The notes below the pieces were generated by a model. That model was not told the DNA's origin. It ran no database searches and worked only from the letters and a program-made list of their open reading frames with translations. Shown here in pieces: positions 1 through 12,433 of a DNA stretch of 64,000 bases. The translations under genes and the position numbers were made by a program. Source of the stretch: Cystobasidiopsis lactophilus (Eukaryota; Basidiomycota; Agaricostilbomycetes; Agaricostilbales; Chionosphaeraceae); NCBI GenBank assembly GCA_001599975.1, contig BCIO01000002.1, positions 2,057,883 through 2,121,882 of the forward strand. The letters run 5' to 3'. Position 1 is the first letter of the stretch; each line of letters begins with the position of its first letter.

Positions 1-658
1 GGCATGGCTCGAAAGCCACCACAGCCGTGTCCTGTGCTTCGGATAGCGAGGTGCGCGCGGGCTGTCTTTTCGCCGGTGACCAGTCAAAAACTGATTTTGG
101 CCTCTTGACCCCACGGCAGGTCCTGAAAGGCCTACAGCAGCATGTGTCCAGTCATGACTTTACTTTTGCTCGCCTTCTGGAGCTGTCTCATGCGCTTGAC
201 TGTACGGACGTTTTCCTCTATCTCCCTGCTTTCTTGCCATACTGACATTGGAGGCCACGTCAGGGACCCAACCATCCACAGCAGTAAACAAGATGCCTTT
301 TCGCGCAGATGCGCAGCCGGCTGCGCCTATCGCAGTGGTCTCGGATGGTCTGGCCTCAACAGAAGAGGAAGCCACCCAACAGCGAATCGAGCAAGCCTAC
401 AAGGACCTCGACGCCAACCTTACCTCTCTTCTTGCCTCTTTGCCACCATTGACAGCGCTGGTCATCATTACTGGGCACGATGACCCACGACAAATGTCAG
501 CGCTGATGGCCAAGAAGACCAAGTTTGAGAAGGCCTGGAAAGAGTCCAAAGGCGTGGGGATTCCCGTCGAGGAACGATGGATGGAGGAGGAAGACCGCAA
601 GCTGCAGGAGATCACGCAGCAGTGCCGGCTAGGGCTCGCTTTCTTTGCAATCACTTGA
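1..658 (+). CDS. REX1: REX1-type 3'-5' RNA exonuclease, C-terminal part (5' end outside window)
   Basis: Only the last exons lie in the window. The last two run to about 201 and from 282 to the TGA at 656-658. The intron 202-281 has a GTACGG donor and joins phase 1, reading LD-S-VNK. The visible protein has a helical SHDFTFARLLELSHAL segment and then a domain with ALVIITGHDDPRQM followed by basic and acidic helices. This matches the region downstream of the DEDD exonuclease domain in Rex1/Rnh70 proteins, where a 'TGxxDPRxM' motif is typical. Family role: trimming of 5S rRNA, tRNA and other RNA 3' ends in the nucleus. The catalytic DEDD residues are upstream of position 1, so activity cannot be judged. 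The gene converges on CK2 alpha with 284 bp between stops. A related REXO paralogue is the main alternative. Confidence 0.55.
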
Positions 659-942
659 ACTGGCGCAATCTCATTTGCGGGTTTTCTTAAAAGTTGGGTG
701 GTGTGATGCTTTGCGATTTTGCGCGTTTGATTCTACAATCCATCTCGTAAAGAAAACGAACCTCAATGGGAAAAGACACCCGCCCTTCTCAACTCGGGTG
801 CTTAGCTGTCCTCCAATCCTCCGCACTCCTGGCCAGCTCTAGGGCGTTCAATCGCTCTCTTGAAGATTCGGGTATACAGACGACTTTGAGCGACTTTTGA
901 GGTGAGGAGTGGTGAACAGATTTGGGTTAGGGGACCAGTGGG

Positions 943-2667
943 CTATGCCGACGATGACGACGCGTCTGTGGTTGCCGAGTTGGCGATGAGCGCAGCTTCT
1001 TCTGCTGCTTGGGCTCCTGAAAATGACACTGCAAGTCAGCAAACGAACGACAGGCGGACGAAGCTTCCGGTAATTACCTCCTACAGCTGGCGAAACATCC
1101 ACATTAGTCCGATCTTCGAGCTGTTTGGAAAGGAAATTGGCACTTACTGCTAAAGAAAGAGTGCTTCATGGCCTCTTGCGCAGTCAAGCGCTCTTGGTGG
1201 TCGTAGCGGAGCAACCGGTCCAAGAAGTCAATGGACTCGTTGGAGATGAAGCGCTGGTTCTCAGTGGTGACGAAGCGTGACCATGGCTTGCGCTGATACC
1301 GCCCAAGAATGTCATCGTAGGCGGAGTCCAAGTCGATGTCGTACCTGTTCAATTGGAAAAGTGCGTCAGACGGCCCACGAGCAACAAGGAGAATGAAAGG
1401 CGATGCGCACTTTTCTAGGTACGTGTAGAGCTCGTCTGTCCCCAACACCTTGGTAATCTTGACCAGTTGGTCGTAGTTGTCATGGCCGTGAAAGAAGGGC
1501 TCCTTCCGGAAGATCTGTGGTGCACACACCGTTAAGCCATCTCGCCGCAACGACAGAGAACCCGCTCTGGTGCTCTAGTGAAGCGCAGAGAAGGCCCGTT
1601 CAAGCTTACCATGCTCGCAAACATGCAACCCAAGCTCCACATGTCGAGGCTGTAGTCGTACTCCTGGAAGTCGACGAGCAATTCTGGGCCCTTGAAGTAC
1701 CGGCTGGCTACCCGGACGTTGTATTCGGTGTTTGGGTGGTAGAACTCGGCGAGACCCCAGTCGATGAGCCGGAGCTGGCGCTTCTCGTGGTCGATCATGA
1801 CATTGTGCGGCTTGACGTCGCGGTGCATGATGCCCCGAGAGTGGCAAAAGTCTAAGGCCTTGAGGAGTTCTAGGATGTAGTATCGCACGTCGTAGTCGGT
1901 GAAGCGGGAGTAGAGCACTTTGAAGTCGGTGCTGCGGTCGAGGGCGCTCAGACTGGTTGCTCCCGTGGTCTCGGCCGAGACAAGGCACACTCACTTGTCA
2001 ATGTATTCGAAGATGATGGAAGGGGTTTTTGACTGGAGAAAATACCGAGCGGTAAGCGGCGCGCTCGTGAACAGGAGCAAAGTGGTCAAACGCACCTGGG
2101 GATCTCGGACGACGTCTAGGAGGCCAATGACATTCGGCCCGCCGGCCAGGTTCTGCAGAATCTTGATCTCTCGCTTGATCTTCTTCTTCTTGACCGGCTT
2201 CAAGACCTTGATGATGCACTTTTCCTCGTTCTGAACGTTGATGCCCTCGAACACCTCCGAGTACTTGCCCCGGCCGACCTTGCGCACGATCTCATAGTTG
2301 TCTTGCTGCCTATTAGTGGTGATGCAACTGTCAGATGAGAGCCGAAACGGCGAGGGCGGCTGGCTCACCCCCATGAGACCATCAAATTATCTGTTGACAC
2401 GTCAATACCTGTGCCCATGAGCGACGGGTTCAGCGGGCTCTCACCATAGTCCCACCAAGGCCTCCCTTGCTTCTCGTTCTGCAGACAAAACGGACAAGAC
2501 AGAGTCAGCAAGGGCGTCGAACTTGGGAAGGTGAAGCCCGCTCGGGGACTTCGAATTAGACTAACCACATTGGCGTCTGAGTATCCAGGATCAGGTCAGT
2601 CTGTTCCAATGGGCAAATAGAGACGCTGGCACGCACACACGCGCGCTTGCGACCGGCCTGCGACCAT
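943..2667 (-). CDS. CKA1: Casein kinase II catalytic subunit alpha (CK2 alpha)
   Basis: Eleven exons: 2637-2667, 2566-2576, 2445-2478, 2369-2390, 2096-2309, 1995-2032, 1610-1931, 1411-1514, 1148-1344, 1078-1086, 943-1028. They give 355 aa, close to the usual CK2 alpha length. Visible signatures are the N-terminal ARVYANVNEK stretch, the Gly loop [11 protein letters not shown], the CK2 polybasic stretch [11 protein letters not shown], the catalytic loop HRDVKPHN and the CK2-specific DWG in place of DFG. The C-terminal lobe includes [11 protein letters not shown] and [16 protein letters not shown]. It is a constitutive acidophilic Ser/Thr kinase acting in nucleus and cytoplasm. The start at 2667 was chosen because only this exon yields the conserved RVY motif when spliced to the 11-nt second exon. 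The C-terminal tail depends on a 9-nt exon and is less certain than the core. Confidence 0.96.
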
Positions 2668-3085
2668 GATTGGCGCTCGCTCGTTCGCTCGCTGGTCCTT
2701 AAAAACCTGCTGTCGCCTCTCTGCCCGTTGCCTAGCTGCCCCAGACCGTTGCCAGGCTCAGTTGAAGGCGTGGCGCTCTGCGAAAAGGCCCGAGAAGGTC
2801 GTGGGCTGGCTCCAAAGGAGGCCTCTTCCTCAGCAGCAGCGAGCGGCGCTCAATGCCAGTCATGGGATTGTCGGCGCATTTCCATTTCACGAGGCAACGC
2901 GCTGAGCTCAGTTCATGGCATCAGAAAACGGTGCTAGCTAGTGCTGAGACTGCCCCGAGCCAACATGAGATTCGGCGAGCGAGCAAGAAAGCAAGCCAGC
3001 GCGGGTCGGTCGGGACTCGGTGGCAAAAACAGCTTGCGTGCGCCAATCGTGCGCCTGACCGGCAAACTGGCCAAAGACATGAGCA
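2668..3085. other. Intergenic gap between CK2 alpha start and ATG5 stop
   Basis: 418 bp holding the CK2 alpha 5' region and the ATG5 3' end, both on the minus strand. It contains CT-rich and GC-rich low-information sequence, including tccttaaaaacc-type A/T runs, but no convincing TATA box. Several short frames cross it; none shows family signatures or splice logic, and I see no gene. Confidence 0.5.
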
Positions 3086-4301
3086 TTAGGGTTTAGGCTT
3101 AGTGCGTTCTAGCTTGAGTACAACGTGTAGGAAACCGTCCGGAGAAGAAAGCGTGGCGGCCAGGAAGCCAACTTCGGCGTCCAGAGGCACAGAGATGCCG
3201 TGGATCACCGCCTTTGCCAGTGGTCTGGAAGTCAAGAACGAAGCCGACATGCTCGTCGGTCTGGGTGGAAAGAACTGGGGCAGCTGAGCCGCCAAGAGGT
3301 CGTAGAGAGTTAAGGGGCTGCTGTCTGGTCGGAGAGGGTTGACGACGTCTTGCAAAAAGGGGATGTTGAGAGGGAGATAGAGCCGAATGGGCACACTGCG
3401 CATAGCGTTTGCCTCCGGAAGCCGCGAGTCGCCGGAGAAGGTCGATGGGGCTTGGTTTGTTCCACTACCACTCCTTTCCATGGACGGCGACGTCAATGGC
3501 GAAGTAACAGAAGGGGTCGGAGCTGGAATCAACTTGGCTGCCACGCTCCAGAAGCGCTCAAAGTCGTCTGTGGGACATGGTTTTGGTCAGGCCGGCACAA
3601 AAGCCCGGGGAACTGAGACTGGACGACTCACTTTGGACCACGCCTTCCCATAACGCATCCTGGTCGGTCTTTCTCAAAGCTGTGACCCGCCGTGTGCTCC
3701 CCCACCGCACAAAGTCGGCCTCCTTGACCAGGTTCATGAAAGCCGTCCGACACGCATCTGCCGAGCAGCCCACCAGCAGCTTGTCTGTTGGCGGCGAGTT
3801 CAAATGCAACGTGAGCACCAGCGGCTTGACCGCGGCGGTGCTGGTGGACGCCAGCGGCAGCAGCGAGGATGGCGGCTCGAGCTGATAATTCGAGTTGAAG
3901 TAGTCGAAGAGCAGTCCAATTGGCCAGTGCCTGTTCGCCTCTGCCTTTGAGCACAGCGCAACAGCTGAGACGAAGAAGAGGGTAGAGACGGACCACCGCA
4001 AAGGCTCGCCGGCCACTTCGAACCAGAGCTGATCATCCTGCAACGTCGCGAGGGCCGCTTCCTCCAAGTGCAATTCCAGGAGGTGTTTGTGGATGTCTGG
4101 CAGTAACAAGGGCAGGTAGCTAATTCGAGAAGCTTGAATCTATGCCCGGAATGCCATGCGTGAGCTCCCATCCTTGAACGGGCGACAATCAACACGCACG
4201 AAATGGGACGTCTCCGTGTCTTCAATCTTGATCTGCAATGGCACAGAGCCCGCCCAAACGGACGAGCGATAAGCTGCAGGGCCAGCAAAGGCACTGGCCA
4301 T
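3086..4301 (-). CDS. ATG5: Autophagy protein ATG5
   Basis: Three exons, 4200-4301, 3632-4139 and 3086-3567, give 363 aa. The N-terminal ubiquitin fold begins VWAGSVPLQIKI and continues across intron 1 into the hallmark ASRISYLPLLLPDI. The helical region holds RHWPIGLLFDYF. The conserved FMNLVKEADF motif places the predicted ATG12-conjugation lysine near residue 173. The C-terminal ubiquitin fold has VPIRLYLP and LTLYDLLAAQLPQFFP. ATG12-ATG5, with ATG16, is the E3-like factor that lipidates ATG8 at the phagophore. The Met at 4301 was chosen because it starts just before the first beta strand; the Met further upstream in the same frame would read into the gap before NUP170. It sits only 95 bp downstream of the NUP170 stop on the same strand. 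Confidence 0.95.
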
Positions 4302-4396
4302 GGCGCTGGCTTCTAGAGGGTGGTCGGCGAGGACAGGGTTCGTCCTCGAGGTTGCGCTCGAATTCCGTTCTCTTTGCGTTTGGGATTTCAACACAA

Positions 4397-7300
4397 TTAG
4401 AATGCGCGCCTAATGTCACCGCTCAACTCGCTCCACTTGCTCCTGTGCTGCGCTGGTAAAAGCGCAGAGTATCGGTCGCCGGCGGACTGTGAAGGCAAAG
4501 TCGTCGGCGAAGGACTCGCTTCATCTCCAAAGGCTGGAAGACTCACAATAGCCTCGGCAGCCGGAAACGCGATCTCGCTCGTCACAGACCCAATGCGGTG
4601 GGTCATCGAGTCCTTGAACCAAGAGCTAAGCAGTTGGATGCCCTCGTTGGCCAGGAAGGCCGCCGCTGCGTTGGTGTGGAATGGCGGCACCTGCAGCGCA
4701 ATTGATGAGCTGAAGCGAAGACCAGTCAGAACGCGAGTCGACTCACTCGGGAGCGAAAGAGTTCGTCGAAAGCCTCGAAGAAGGCATCATAGGAGACGCC
4801 AGCCTTCAGCAGGGCGCGCTGAGCCCAGCCTGCCCGACCCCTCGCGCCCAGATCCATGCTGTACTTTTCCAATCGGTTGACAATATCGACTGTAGGGAGC
4901 GGGAGGCTAAACTGAGCAAATTGCCCCCTTGCCTGGAAAAGTTGCCACTCACGGAGAGGGAAGACGGCCTCGGAGGGGTAGAAGCGTCGACCGAGCTCGA
5001 TAACGAGGGCCTCTATTGCTTCTGTCTGGCTTTCTTCAGCAGACCGTGCAGTGGCTAATTAGGTTGGGTCATCAGTCATCAGAACTGAGCAGGCTGCGGG
5101 GCGAGCGACCCTTACCCCTGCTGAAGAGCTGTTCCCAAATGTCGAGCACACGATTTGAATCGCGGTGGTCCGAGACGTGGAAGATGAGAAGGATGCTTTC
5201 CAGCAGGTCGAGCGGCTCGGCAAATTCCGAGTAAAGCTGCAACCACACCATTCAGCCACCAAAGCCCAGATCGCAGGAACGACTAAAAGTCACCTCAGTG
5301 ATGGTGTAAAGCTGCGCGTTGAGTCGCTCGGTGGCAGCTTCCTTGTGGTCTTCTTCAATCGTCGGGTCCGCCACAATCGCCCTCTGGATAGCGATCTGAA
5401 CTTGCGCCACTTCCAGTTTGTCCTCTGCATCGCTAAGCTGCTCCTGCGTTTCGGGCCGGCTGTCAGCCGATGGGAACTGCGACCGAGCTTGGCTGGCCGC
5501 AAGTGACAGGTATTCCAGGCGCTGTGGTAGGTCGATGTCGAAGTCTGTCGTGGCGGCCAGTGTTGAGAGGACCTTGGTCGCCTTGCTGAACTGCGAGCCG
5601 CGGACGTAGTACTGCCATAGCAGGTCGTAGCGCTCCAGCGCCGGCTTTTCCCGGGTCAAGTATTGCTCCAAGAAGGGACTTTGAACGCTGAGCAGGTCGT
5701 CGGTCTTGCCTTGGGCCATGAACCAGTCGTAAAGCTTGTAGTGGAAGGGCGCATCGTGGGACGCCAGGGCCCTTGAAAAGGCGGCATCTCTTTGCCCCTC
5801 CGCCTCCTCGACTGGGAGCACACGCAATCTACGTCAGGTCTGGCGAGAGGCCGAGCGCTTTGGAACGGGGCTCACCTTCTGGCCTGGTGGGTCCCACTCT
5901 AGCCACGATCGAATTGAGGGCGTGGTCGCAGGCTGCTAGCGTTTCTATCGCGCAGTTGTAGCACTCCTCGCGGGTGTCGTAAGCGGCCTTTCGGGTGTCG
6001 TTGTCCGGGCAGCCGTCGGACCACCAAGCCAGCCCTTGGTTGTTGCTGTCCCACGCCGAAGCGCAGTGGATGGCCAGATCGACCGCTCCTCCGGAGAACT
6101 TGAGATCTCGATACTCCGCGGCAATCTCCTTCAGTCGTTCTGGGGTGAGCTGCTTGGCCGCTTGCGAGTAGAGCCTGTACGATCGGATGACGATGAGCAC
6201 GGTCGACGGGCCAGCAAGCAAACCCAAAACCTACTTTAGCGACTCGCGCAAGCTCGAGAAACGCTCGCTCGGGCTGTCCTTGGCTTTCCGCATGTTGTCC
6301 GCGGCCTGTTCCCGGCGTCAGAGCCACGGTTCAGAATGGAGGGAAGGAAGGTCACCTTGTGCAGGTAGACGTCGTCCGGGCTGCAAAAGCTGCCGCATTG
6401 CTGTTGTAGCGTGTCCGAGACCGCGTCGATCTGTGGGAATAGTCAACATGGCAAGCCCAGCTTGGGACAAAGGAGTGGACTACTCACACTTTGCCCTCGG
6501 CTGATTTGCAGGTTGATGATGGCGGACACGATCTTGCGCGCAACATCTCGCCCTTGCGGCGAGGTGAGCAAGTCCTGGTAGGTGAGCCCAAGCAAGGCGT
6601 TCTGCATGTCTGGCGGACACCTGCTCGCAGCAGTTTAGACTCTCTGGATCTGGAAGCCAAGGCAAGAGATGACCGCACGTAGCAAGCACGTTGGGAAGTT
6701 GGTGGTCGATGAGGAGGACGATGAATGCGAACGCTTCGATGCATTGCTTGAGCAGCGTTTGCAGGTTGGAGAGGGAGGTGTGTTCGGTCTGAATGGCCTC
6801 GAGGTCGGCCGCGCCGGACCATTGGTCGGCCGAGTTGACGAACAGGTCGAGATCCCTGTGGATGCAGCCATAAGCAAGGCCAGAGTCGACATTAGGGAGG
6901 CGAAGCGCACCTGGTGACTATCACTTGTAGTGAACTGAGGTCCTTTTGGATGGCGGACAAGAAGTTGGCCGAGAAGGTGGATTCCTGCCGCTCGGGCGCT
7001 TGCGGCGTAGGTCTGCAACCCCGCGTTAAGCTTGCAAGGCGAGTACTGTCAGAGAGGCATTTTCTTACTTTTTGAAGGTGATCTTGCTCTTCCAAACTGG
7101 CCGGAGCAGGCGAGACATGTACAGGGCCAGGCCTTCGTGGCGGCCGCTGAAGACGGTCTTGCCATCTGAAGACATCGCCGCACTTGACCCGGGAGCGGAC
7201 ACTGTTTTCCCCCAAGAGACTTTCAAGCTGATGGCGTATTAACAGAGGAGGAGGAAGCACATACCGTTAGCAGCGACGAAGCCCCGAGAGGGATCGAACG

Positions 7301-9464
7301 GTTTGCCGGCCAGGTCGTAGAAGGCTGCCTTGGCAAAGCGCACCGCGTCTGGGGCGACCTCCTTGGCGGTGAACATGGGCAAAGCTTGGGAAATGGCTTT
7401 GGCCGCTAAGGTGGATTGGGCGGTGGGCCCGCCGGAAATGATGGCGAGACACATGGCGCACGCTTGATCCCGCCCATACCTTTTTAACACACAGTCAGTG
7501 TCCTCCAATTCACCAGGTGCTATGGAGGGTCAGAGAGAGACGCACATCTCGAAAAAGTTGACAACCTCTTGGTGCTTCTCGGTGGCCTTTTCGAGCAGGC
7601 TGGCGAGGACGTCCATGGGTCGATTGCGGACGATGATGTTCAAGCTGCGGGTGGTGACCACCAAGAAGCACCTCGGGGCAGCAGTGGCTTGTGTGATGAG
7701 CTCATTGTAGGAGGAGGAAGAGGAGGCAGAGGGAGAGGAGCCAACTTCGACGACGGCGCGCGCGTTGCCTTCAATCTGAATGGCGCCCGCGGTCTCGAAG
7801 AAGGGGATGGGCTGGTTGGCGTACGCGGCCTGGCAGAGCTTGCCCACGTCCATGGCGGTGAGCGCTAGAGAGTCGCCCTCGTCGCCCATGTGGTGGGCGG
7901 CGATGAAGAAGCCGCCAGCGCAAGAGCGGGACATGTGCACGTGGTTCGTAGGCATCCTGGTAGTAGCAGCCTGGCCGTCCGCAGTGGTGGCGAGCTGTAG
8001 TTGTTGTTGAGGAGGAGGAGGGGCGTAGTAAGCGGCTGGCGGTTTCGGCATCGGCGCAGCCGGGTTGGTAGGTGGGACGCGGACGTGGCCGATCTTCAAA
8101 CACAAGCCGCCGGAGGAGACGGAGGAGTAGTAAGCGTTTTCCTGGCGGAAGACAAAGTAGAGCCGGACGCCCGTCGAGGTGATGCCGACCAACCCAAACC
8201 GGCGGGACTCTTGCGCGGTCAAGGCAAAGATGTTGACTAAAGAAAAGTTGTGGCGGTCGAGCATGGGGCTGTTGGGGAGGATGATGGTGGCCTGCTGGCA
8301 GGGGTCGACCAAGGTAGCCGCTCGGGTCGGGGGTTGCAAGCCGTCCGAGCCGAGGTGGTAGAGGTCCAGCTGGCCGTTCTCGAGCATGGTGTAGAGGTAG
8401 TTGCGGGAGGAGTCGACGGTGATCTGGACGATGTTCTTGGACTTGCTGCCAGCGGTGGAGGAGGAGCCGGAGCCGAGCCAGGGAGCAACCGAAGTGGCCC
8501 AGGAAGAGCCCGAGTGGTTTTTGAGGGTGCAGGTGGACGCCGACTTGAACCAGCCGGTGGTGAGCTGGTAGTCGAGCTCATAGAGGTTGTTGTCGGAGCC
8601 GGCCATGAAGATGCGCCCCTTGGAAGTGGCGGTGACGCAGTCCATGGAGATGCCGTTCGTGCCGGCCTCGAGGTCGGTGAGGTAGAAACCGATGCCTTGG
8701 GACGGCCCAGAAGACGACGGCAAAGGGGCGACGCCGACCAAGTGGACTTTCATCGGCGTGGCCAGGACCAAAACGTGCTTGATGTCCTCCACAAAGTAGC
8801 CTATCATAGAACGTTTGAGAAAAATAAGCGCATGAAATTGTCGTGTACACAATGTGGGAGAGTGAACTAACCTGGCTTCGGGGGCGCAATGCCGACTGCC
8901 ATGATGACATCGTCAAGCTGCTCATAAGTCATGAACGCTGATCTGAAACCACCCCAAGTTTCGTTATAAGAAGGGAGGGCCGTGGGTTTGAAAAGCCAAC
9001 AAAGAGATACGCACCCCTCCAAATAGTCCCACAAAATCAGCCTGTGATCCACCGTGAACCAGGCCCTCTCAATCTCTGGGAACACGCCCATCAAACATCT
9101 CGAATTGAGCACTGTGTGCGCTGCAGAAGTAAGCCAACAGGTCTGTATTTTGGAAGAGGGACACAAACGGTCAAATTGCTCCCAGAGCAGGTCGGGCAAG
9201 GGGATAGACCGCCTATGGACAAAAGGCTGCCAGTCTGGGCTCTGCGCCACGCTGTAATCGGTCGAGCTTGATCCTGTGCGTTTCACACGAGCGGGCAATG
9301 AACAACAGTCCACTCATAAACTTGCAGAGGCTGAGGAGCGACGACTCACCCGCGCCTTGAAGCGCATCCAGTGTCACATTGAGCACCTTGTCGTCCTTCT
9401 GTAGCCTGGCGTCGATGACAGCACCGGCGGCCAGCAAAGACGGGGCGGCAGGAGCAGCGGCCAT
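4397..9464 (-). CDS. NUP170: Inner-ring nucleoporin NUP170/NUP155
   Basis: Nineteen exons: 9350-9464, 9169-9273, 9015-9120, 8872-8942, 7546-8800, 7265-7479, 7069-7219, 6911-7012, 6679-6855, 6488-6620, 6356-6430, 6235-6305, 5876-6174, 5294-5811, 5116-5236, 4953-5054, 4747-4889, 4547-4690, 4397-4486. They give 1330 aa, similar to Nup155 (about 1390). The N-terminal beta-propeller contains LMGVFPEIERAWFTVD and VLVLATPMKVHLVGV. The mid region has GRHEGLALYMSRLLRPVW. The alpha-solenoid C-terminus has FHYKLYDWFM, PFLEQYL, RLEYLSLAASQA and LYSEFAEPLDLLE, all typical of the family. It is a structural membrane-proximal component of the nuclear pore inner ring. An upstream in-frame Met at 9497 is possible. 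The next gene on the opposite strand starts 54 bp away. Confidence 0.95.
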
Positions 9465-9518
9465 GTTGCTCGTCCGAGTCCAAGCCTTGTCTCCCAACAG
9501 TCAGCGCCGGTGCAAGCA
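9465..9518. promoter_or_regulatory. 54-bp divergent intergenic promoter between NUP170 and TIP20/RINT1
   Basis: The two start codons, 9464 on minus and 9519 on plus, leave only 54 bp. If the alternative NUP170 Met at 9497 is used, the gap falls to 21 bp. Both transcription start sites must therefore lie in this stretch or inside the opposing gene's 5' end. No TATA box is visible. Confidence 0.5.
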
Positions 9519-12389
9519 ATGGAGGCTGTTGGGACGACGGTGGCTGAGTTGGTGCGAGCGCCGAGCGTGTCGAGCGCGCGCGAGTGGGCGACGTCGGTGT
9601 TGCCGGCTGAGCTGTGGCGAGGGGACCTCGAGGCGCGCTGGGCTGAGATGGAGTCGGAGTACGGCCAAGGTCGAGCTGTCGTGCGTATAGCTTCTCTCCC
9701 TCGTACAGAATGCTACTCAAACGGCATTGAGCAACAGCACGAAGCCAACCACGCCGAGCTCAAGGCAACGCTGAACCGCTGCCAACTCAGTTTGACGTCG
9801 CTGTTGGCCCAAGCTGAATCCCTCCAAGCGCAGCACTTGGCTTTGGAGGACTCGCTCATCGACCACAAATCAGCCGACCACACGCTGCAGGATCAGTTCA
9901 TCGTCTTGCACGACAAGCTGGACCAGTTGGACAAGGCTCGCGCTTACTTTGCCACTTTGGAACAAGCAGAGCGCAACTCGTTCGTTTCCTTGTCCTGTCT
10001 ATGACACACTTCCATTTCGGGTTTCGATGAGTATTGGAGCGAACAGAATCGAAGCGTTGACAAGGCTAAAAGCGAACGACTTGAACAATGCTCTCGCCGC
10101 TTACTTGGCGCTCTTCAACTACCAAGACCACCTGCTCATGCGCTTCCCAGACTCGGCCAGCGCCCAGTTCGTGCATGCCTTGGCGGAGGAGACGTTTGCC
10201 GAAATGAAGCTCCAGCTGGACCGGTAATTGTCCCCCTTCCCCTTTCATTCTCATTGAAGGTTTTCTGAAATAACGGGAACAGTCGATTAGGAGAAGTACT
10301 GGAAGAAATGGACTGGCCGACCAAGCCGGACGACATCTTGCTTTCCATCGACACTCCTCTGGGGAAACAGCTCCAGCTTGCCTTCCTAAACTTGCTCAAG
10401 CTCCAAAAGACGTTCGTCCCTCCCCCTTTTTTTTCTTCACTTCAAGTTCCAGAGCTTGATGTGAATGGTGAGCCGATGAACAGCCGAGAGCAAGTGGGTT
10501 CCGAAGGCCGAAAGCAATTCGCCCTGTTCCCCCTTCAAACCTTAGTCCGACCTTTGGAGCTCCGCTTTCGCTACCACTTCGACTCCAAGCGGCCTACCAA
10601 CCGGTTGGACAAGCCGGAATGGTACTTCGCCCACCTCCTCAACCTCTTCCCCCTCTACACCCGCTTTTTCACTTTGCTCGTCCAGCCTCTGCTCAAAGAA
10701 GCCGGGTATGGGCTGACCTCGGCTTGGGACGAGTTTGTAGGGTTGGTGCTCGGGTTGGTGGAGAGGAAGTTGAGGGAAACGACGCCACAGCTGTTGGACA
10801 TGCCGCCGGTGCTGGCGCACACCATCTCGCAGGCCCTCCAGTTCGACGAGGAGTTGAGGGCCAAATACGACTACGGGGGATCCGGGAAGCAAAAGTGGAA
10901 AGGAACGGCGGACGTGGTGTTAGGCAACAAAGAGTGGTTCGAAGCTTGGGTGAAGGCCGAGAAGAAGTGTCAGTTTCCTCTTTTCTTTCTCCGTGTCCTT
11001 TGCGCAGTGTAGCTTAATCAGATGTGTGGTGGTGACAGACTCGGAAGACCGGTACTTTGAGATCATCGGCGCTTCCGACGCCTGGCAGATCAGCGACACC
11101 CACTCCGAAGGCAGCCTCAAGCCCACCAACTCGGCTCTGAGGATCAAGGACCTCTTCGACCAAATCACCGGTATTCCTCTCCCTCTCCTCTCAAATGCCC
11201 TTTTCAAGGTGGCTAAGAGAGGCTTGGGGATGCAGATCGATATCAAGCTCTTCCAGAGTACTCTTACCGCCTGGCCTTTTTACTCTCGGCCCAAGTGCCA
11301 GTATTGGAAGCCTACCACGCCCGAATCTCGTCCGCCATCGACGCCATCGAGTCTCTCAGCGTGGGAATCATGCGCGCCGTGCCCGGAGCTCTGGGCGAGG
11401 GCGTCGGCGCCCGCTTAGCTGCCGGAGTGTCCGGGTTGCAGCGCTTGCTCAGGGCGCTGATCTCGTCCAAATGGATGGCTAACACTTTGCAAGCTTGGGG
11501 GGATGAAGTCGTTGCGTTCCTCTCCCTCCCTTAGGTCTTCAGTCCCTGAGCTAATAGAGCCTGAGAAATTGACAACAGTTCTTCTTGGATATGTGGGACG
11601 ATCTGAAAACGACTTCGGCCTCGGACTTGCCAGAAGAGCACCGATCGATCTTCCAAGCCCTGGTCAAGGGCAGCCCCAGGCCGCCCTCCATTTTCCATAA
11701 CTTGGTCAACTCGTACGCCGCGCTGGCCACTAGAGCCGAGGATATCTTGGTCAAGCACGTCTTTAGGGAAGTGTCGGGCGAGCTCAAGGCTTATGTTGGC
11801 AAGTGAGTTGGCCCGAGCTCTCATCTATCTCGACACTTGCGTGCAGGGTCTCAAGATTTCCTTGGGTGCTTACAGGCGGTGGGACTTTGAACCGTTCTCC
11901 AGCTCAGATTCCGATAGCCTCACGCTCTCTTCCGAGCTCTTGCCGCCCCTCACCCTGTACTCGGCCATGCTGAGCGCCATCTCCACCTCCCTGCCGCCCA
12001 CCTTGCTCCAGCCCATCTACCGCAAGATCGCCACTTTGTTCTCCGACCATCTTTACACCCGAGTGGCGGTCTCTCGGATCTTCTCGGCCGCTGGAGGCGC
12101 CCAGTTCTTGGACGACGTCCGCTTCGGTTGGGAAGAGGCCGCCAAATCGAACCATATTCGCCGCCCAGACGCGGGCTTGGGCCGGCTCAAGGACGCCGCC
12201 AGCCTTCTCGCTGTCCCCTCAGGAGAAGCGACTGCGGGAACGGCTGTGTCCTTTGCTAAAGTGGTGGCGGCCGCTTGGGACTCGGAGGAGAAGTTTCGAG
12301 AGATGGGGCAGCAATTGGGCCTGGTGGCGCTCACTCGCCAAGAGGCGCAGGCCGTGCTCAAGAAGCGACCAGAGTGCTGGAGGGCTTAA
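9519..12389 (+). CDS. TIP20: RINT1/TIP20-family tethering protein (Dsl1/NRZ complex)
   Basis: Nine exons: 9519-9680, 9732-9979, 10032-10223, 10283-10467, 10546-10968, 11039-11257, 11296-11510, 11579-11802, 11876-12389. They give 793 aa, essentially the length of human RINT1. An N-terminal coiled-coil is visible (residues about 55-150, HAELKATLNRCQLSLTSLL and beyond). Family hallmarks follow: LELRFRYHFDSKRPTN with KPEWYFAHLLNLF, then EDRYFEIIGASDAW, RIKDLFDQIT, LEAYHARIS and ISSKWMANTLQAW. The family tethers Golgi-derived COPI vesicles at the ER together with Dsl1/ZW10 and Sec39/NAG. Intron 2 uses a GTTCGT donor. The 11258-11295 intron is only 38 nt. Exon 4 contains a proline/phenylalanine-rich insert after LKLQKT that could be partly intronic. 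Confidence 0.88.
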
Positions 12390-12433
12390 AGGGATTGGCT
12401 AGTGTTGTATTATGAAAACAATGGTGCATGCTC